From positions 1 to 32,722 of the forward strand of contig DCFX01000090.1 of NCBI GenBank assembly GCA_002314445.1: 32,722 nucleotides of DNA, read 5' to 3'. Below are positions 32,699 to 32,722 of this stretch, one piece after another (within the stretch, counting starts at the first letter, position 1; the number at the start of each line of letters is the position of its first letter). The notes under the pieces are model-generated. The model saw nothing but the letters and a program-made list of their open reading frames with translations, was not told where the DNA came from and made no database searches. The translations under genes were made by a program, and so were the position numbers. The stretch is from Treponema sp. UBA1793. Its GTDB lineage: Bacteria > Spirochaetota > Spirochaetia > Treponematales > Treponemataceae.

Positions 32699-32722
32699 AC
32701 CTGCCCAACAGAATGGGCAGGT
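32699..32722. repeat. Second copy of the 24-bp palindrome at the right edge
   Basis: The 24 bases 32615-32638 (9-bp arms ACCTGCCCA/TGGGCAGGT, 6-base loop) recur identically at 32699-32722, 84 bp further on, so copy B of the double-hairpin element is flanked by direct repeats of a palindrome. The array may continue outside the window. Confidence 0.9.

Noticed and set aside
32613..32722. Integron attC sites
   Set aside because: The hairpins lack the GTTRRRY / RYYYAAC core pair expected at attC ends.

Overview
The window reads as chromosomal DNA of a spirochaete, most probably a Treponema-type organism. This is inferred from gene content and protein style: a DUF115 motility-associated protein, an spoVG gene in a Gram-negative-like background, an L21-Prp-L27-Obg-NadD-YqeK-LCP-RsfS cluster, many treponemal-looking secreted or lipid-anchored proteins, and moderate G+C. 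No taxonomic search was possible. Coding density is high. Nearly all genes lie on the minus strand; the plus-strand exceptions are a two-gene unit near 14.7-17.9 kb and one small acidic ORF at 27.2 kb.

Region 1 (1-14271, minus) is the most interesting part. It is one apparently continuous, translationally coupled operon of at least 10 genes: cheW, a divergent cheW-like gene, cheB, cheR (with a TPR-like tail), a cheA fused to a receiver domain, a class III adenylate cyclase with a degenerate receiver domain, then four tandem six-helix chemoreceptors, the last running off the left edge. No stand-alone cheY, cheX, cheC or cheD is present. The layout matches 'alternative cellular function' chemosensory systems (Wsp, Frz and Pil-Chp are the known analogues), with a nucleotide cyclase as the likely output. 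A good promoter sits directly on the cheW start codon, so the transcript may be leaderless.

Region 2 (14272-14716) is the only long gene-free stretch. It holds the cheW promoter, five 44-bp tandem repeats, a long inverted repeat and a divergent promoter.

Region 3 (14717-17887, plus) encodes a membrane-anchored SurA/PpiD-like foldase and a DUF115/MptE-like protein.

Region 4 (17892-27015, minus) carries lepA, a lipoprotein HtrA-like protease, a secreted protein with Asp-rich loops, tilS, rplY, tRNA-Gln(TTG), spoVG and ispE. Region 5 (27147-27526, plus) has its own promoter and encodes a 100-residue protein of which about half is Asp or Glu.

Region 6 (27532-32722, minus) is the rplU-prp-rpmA-obg-nadD-yqeK-LCP-rsfS ribosome/housekeeping cluster. 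Its upstream end has a promoter, a structured leader and a double-hairpin repeat that also occurs, inverted, beside the tRNA gene.
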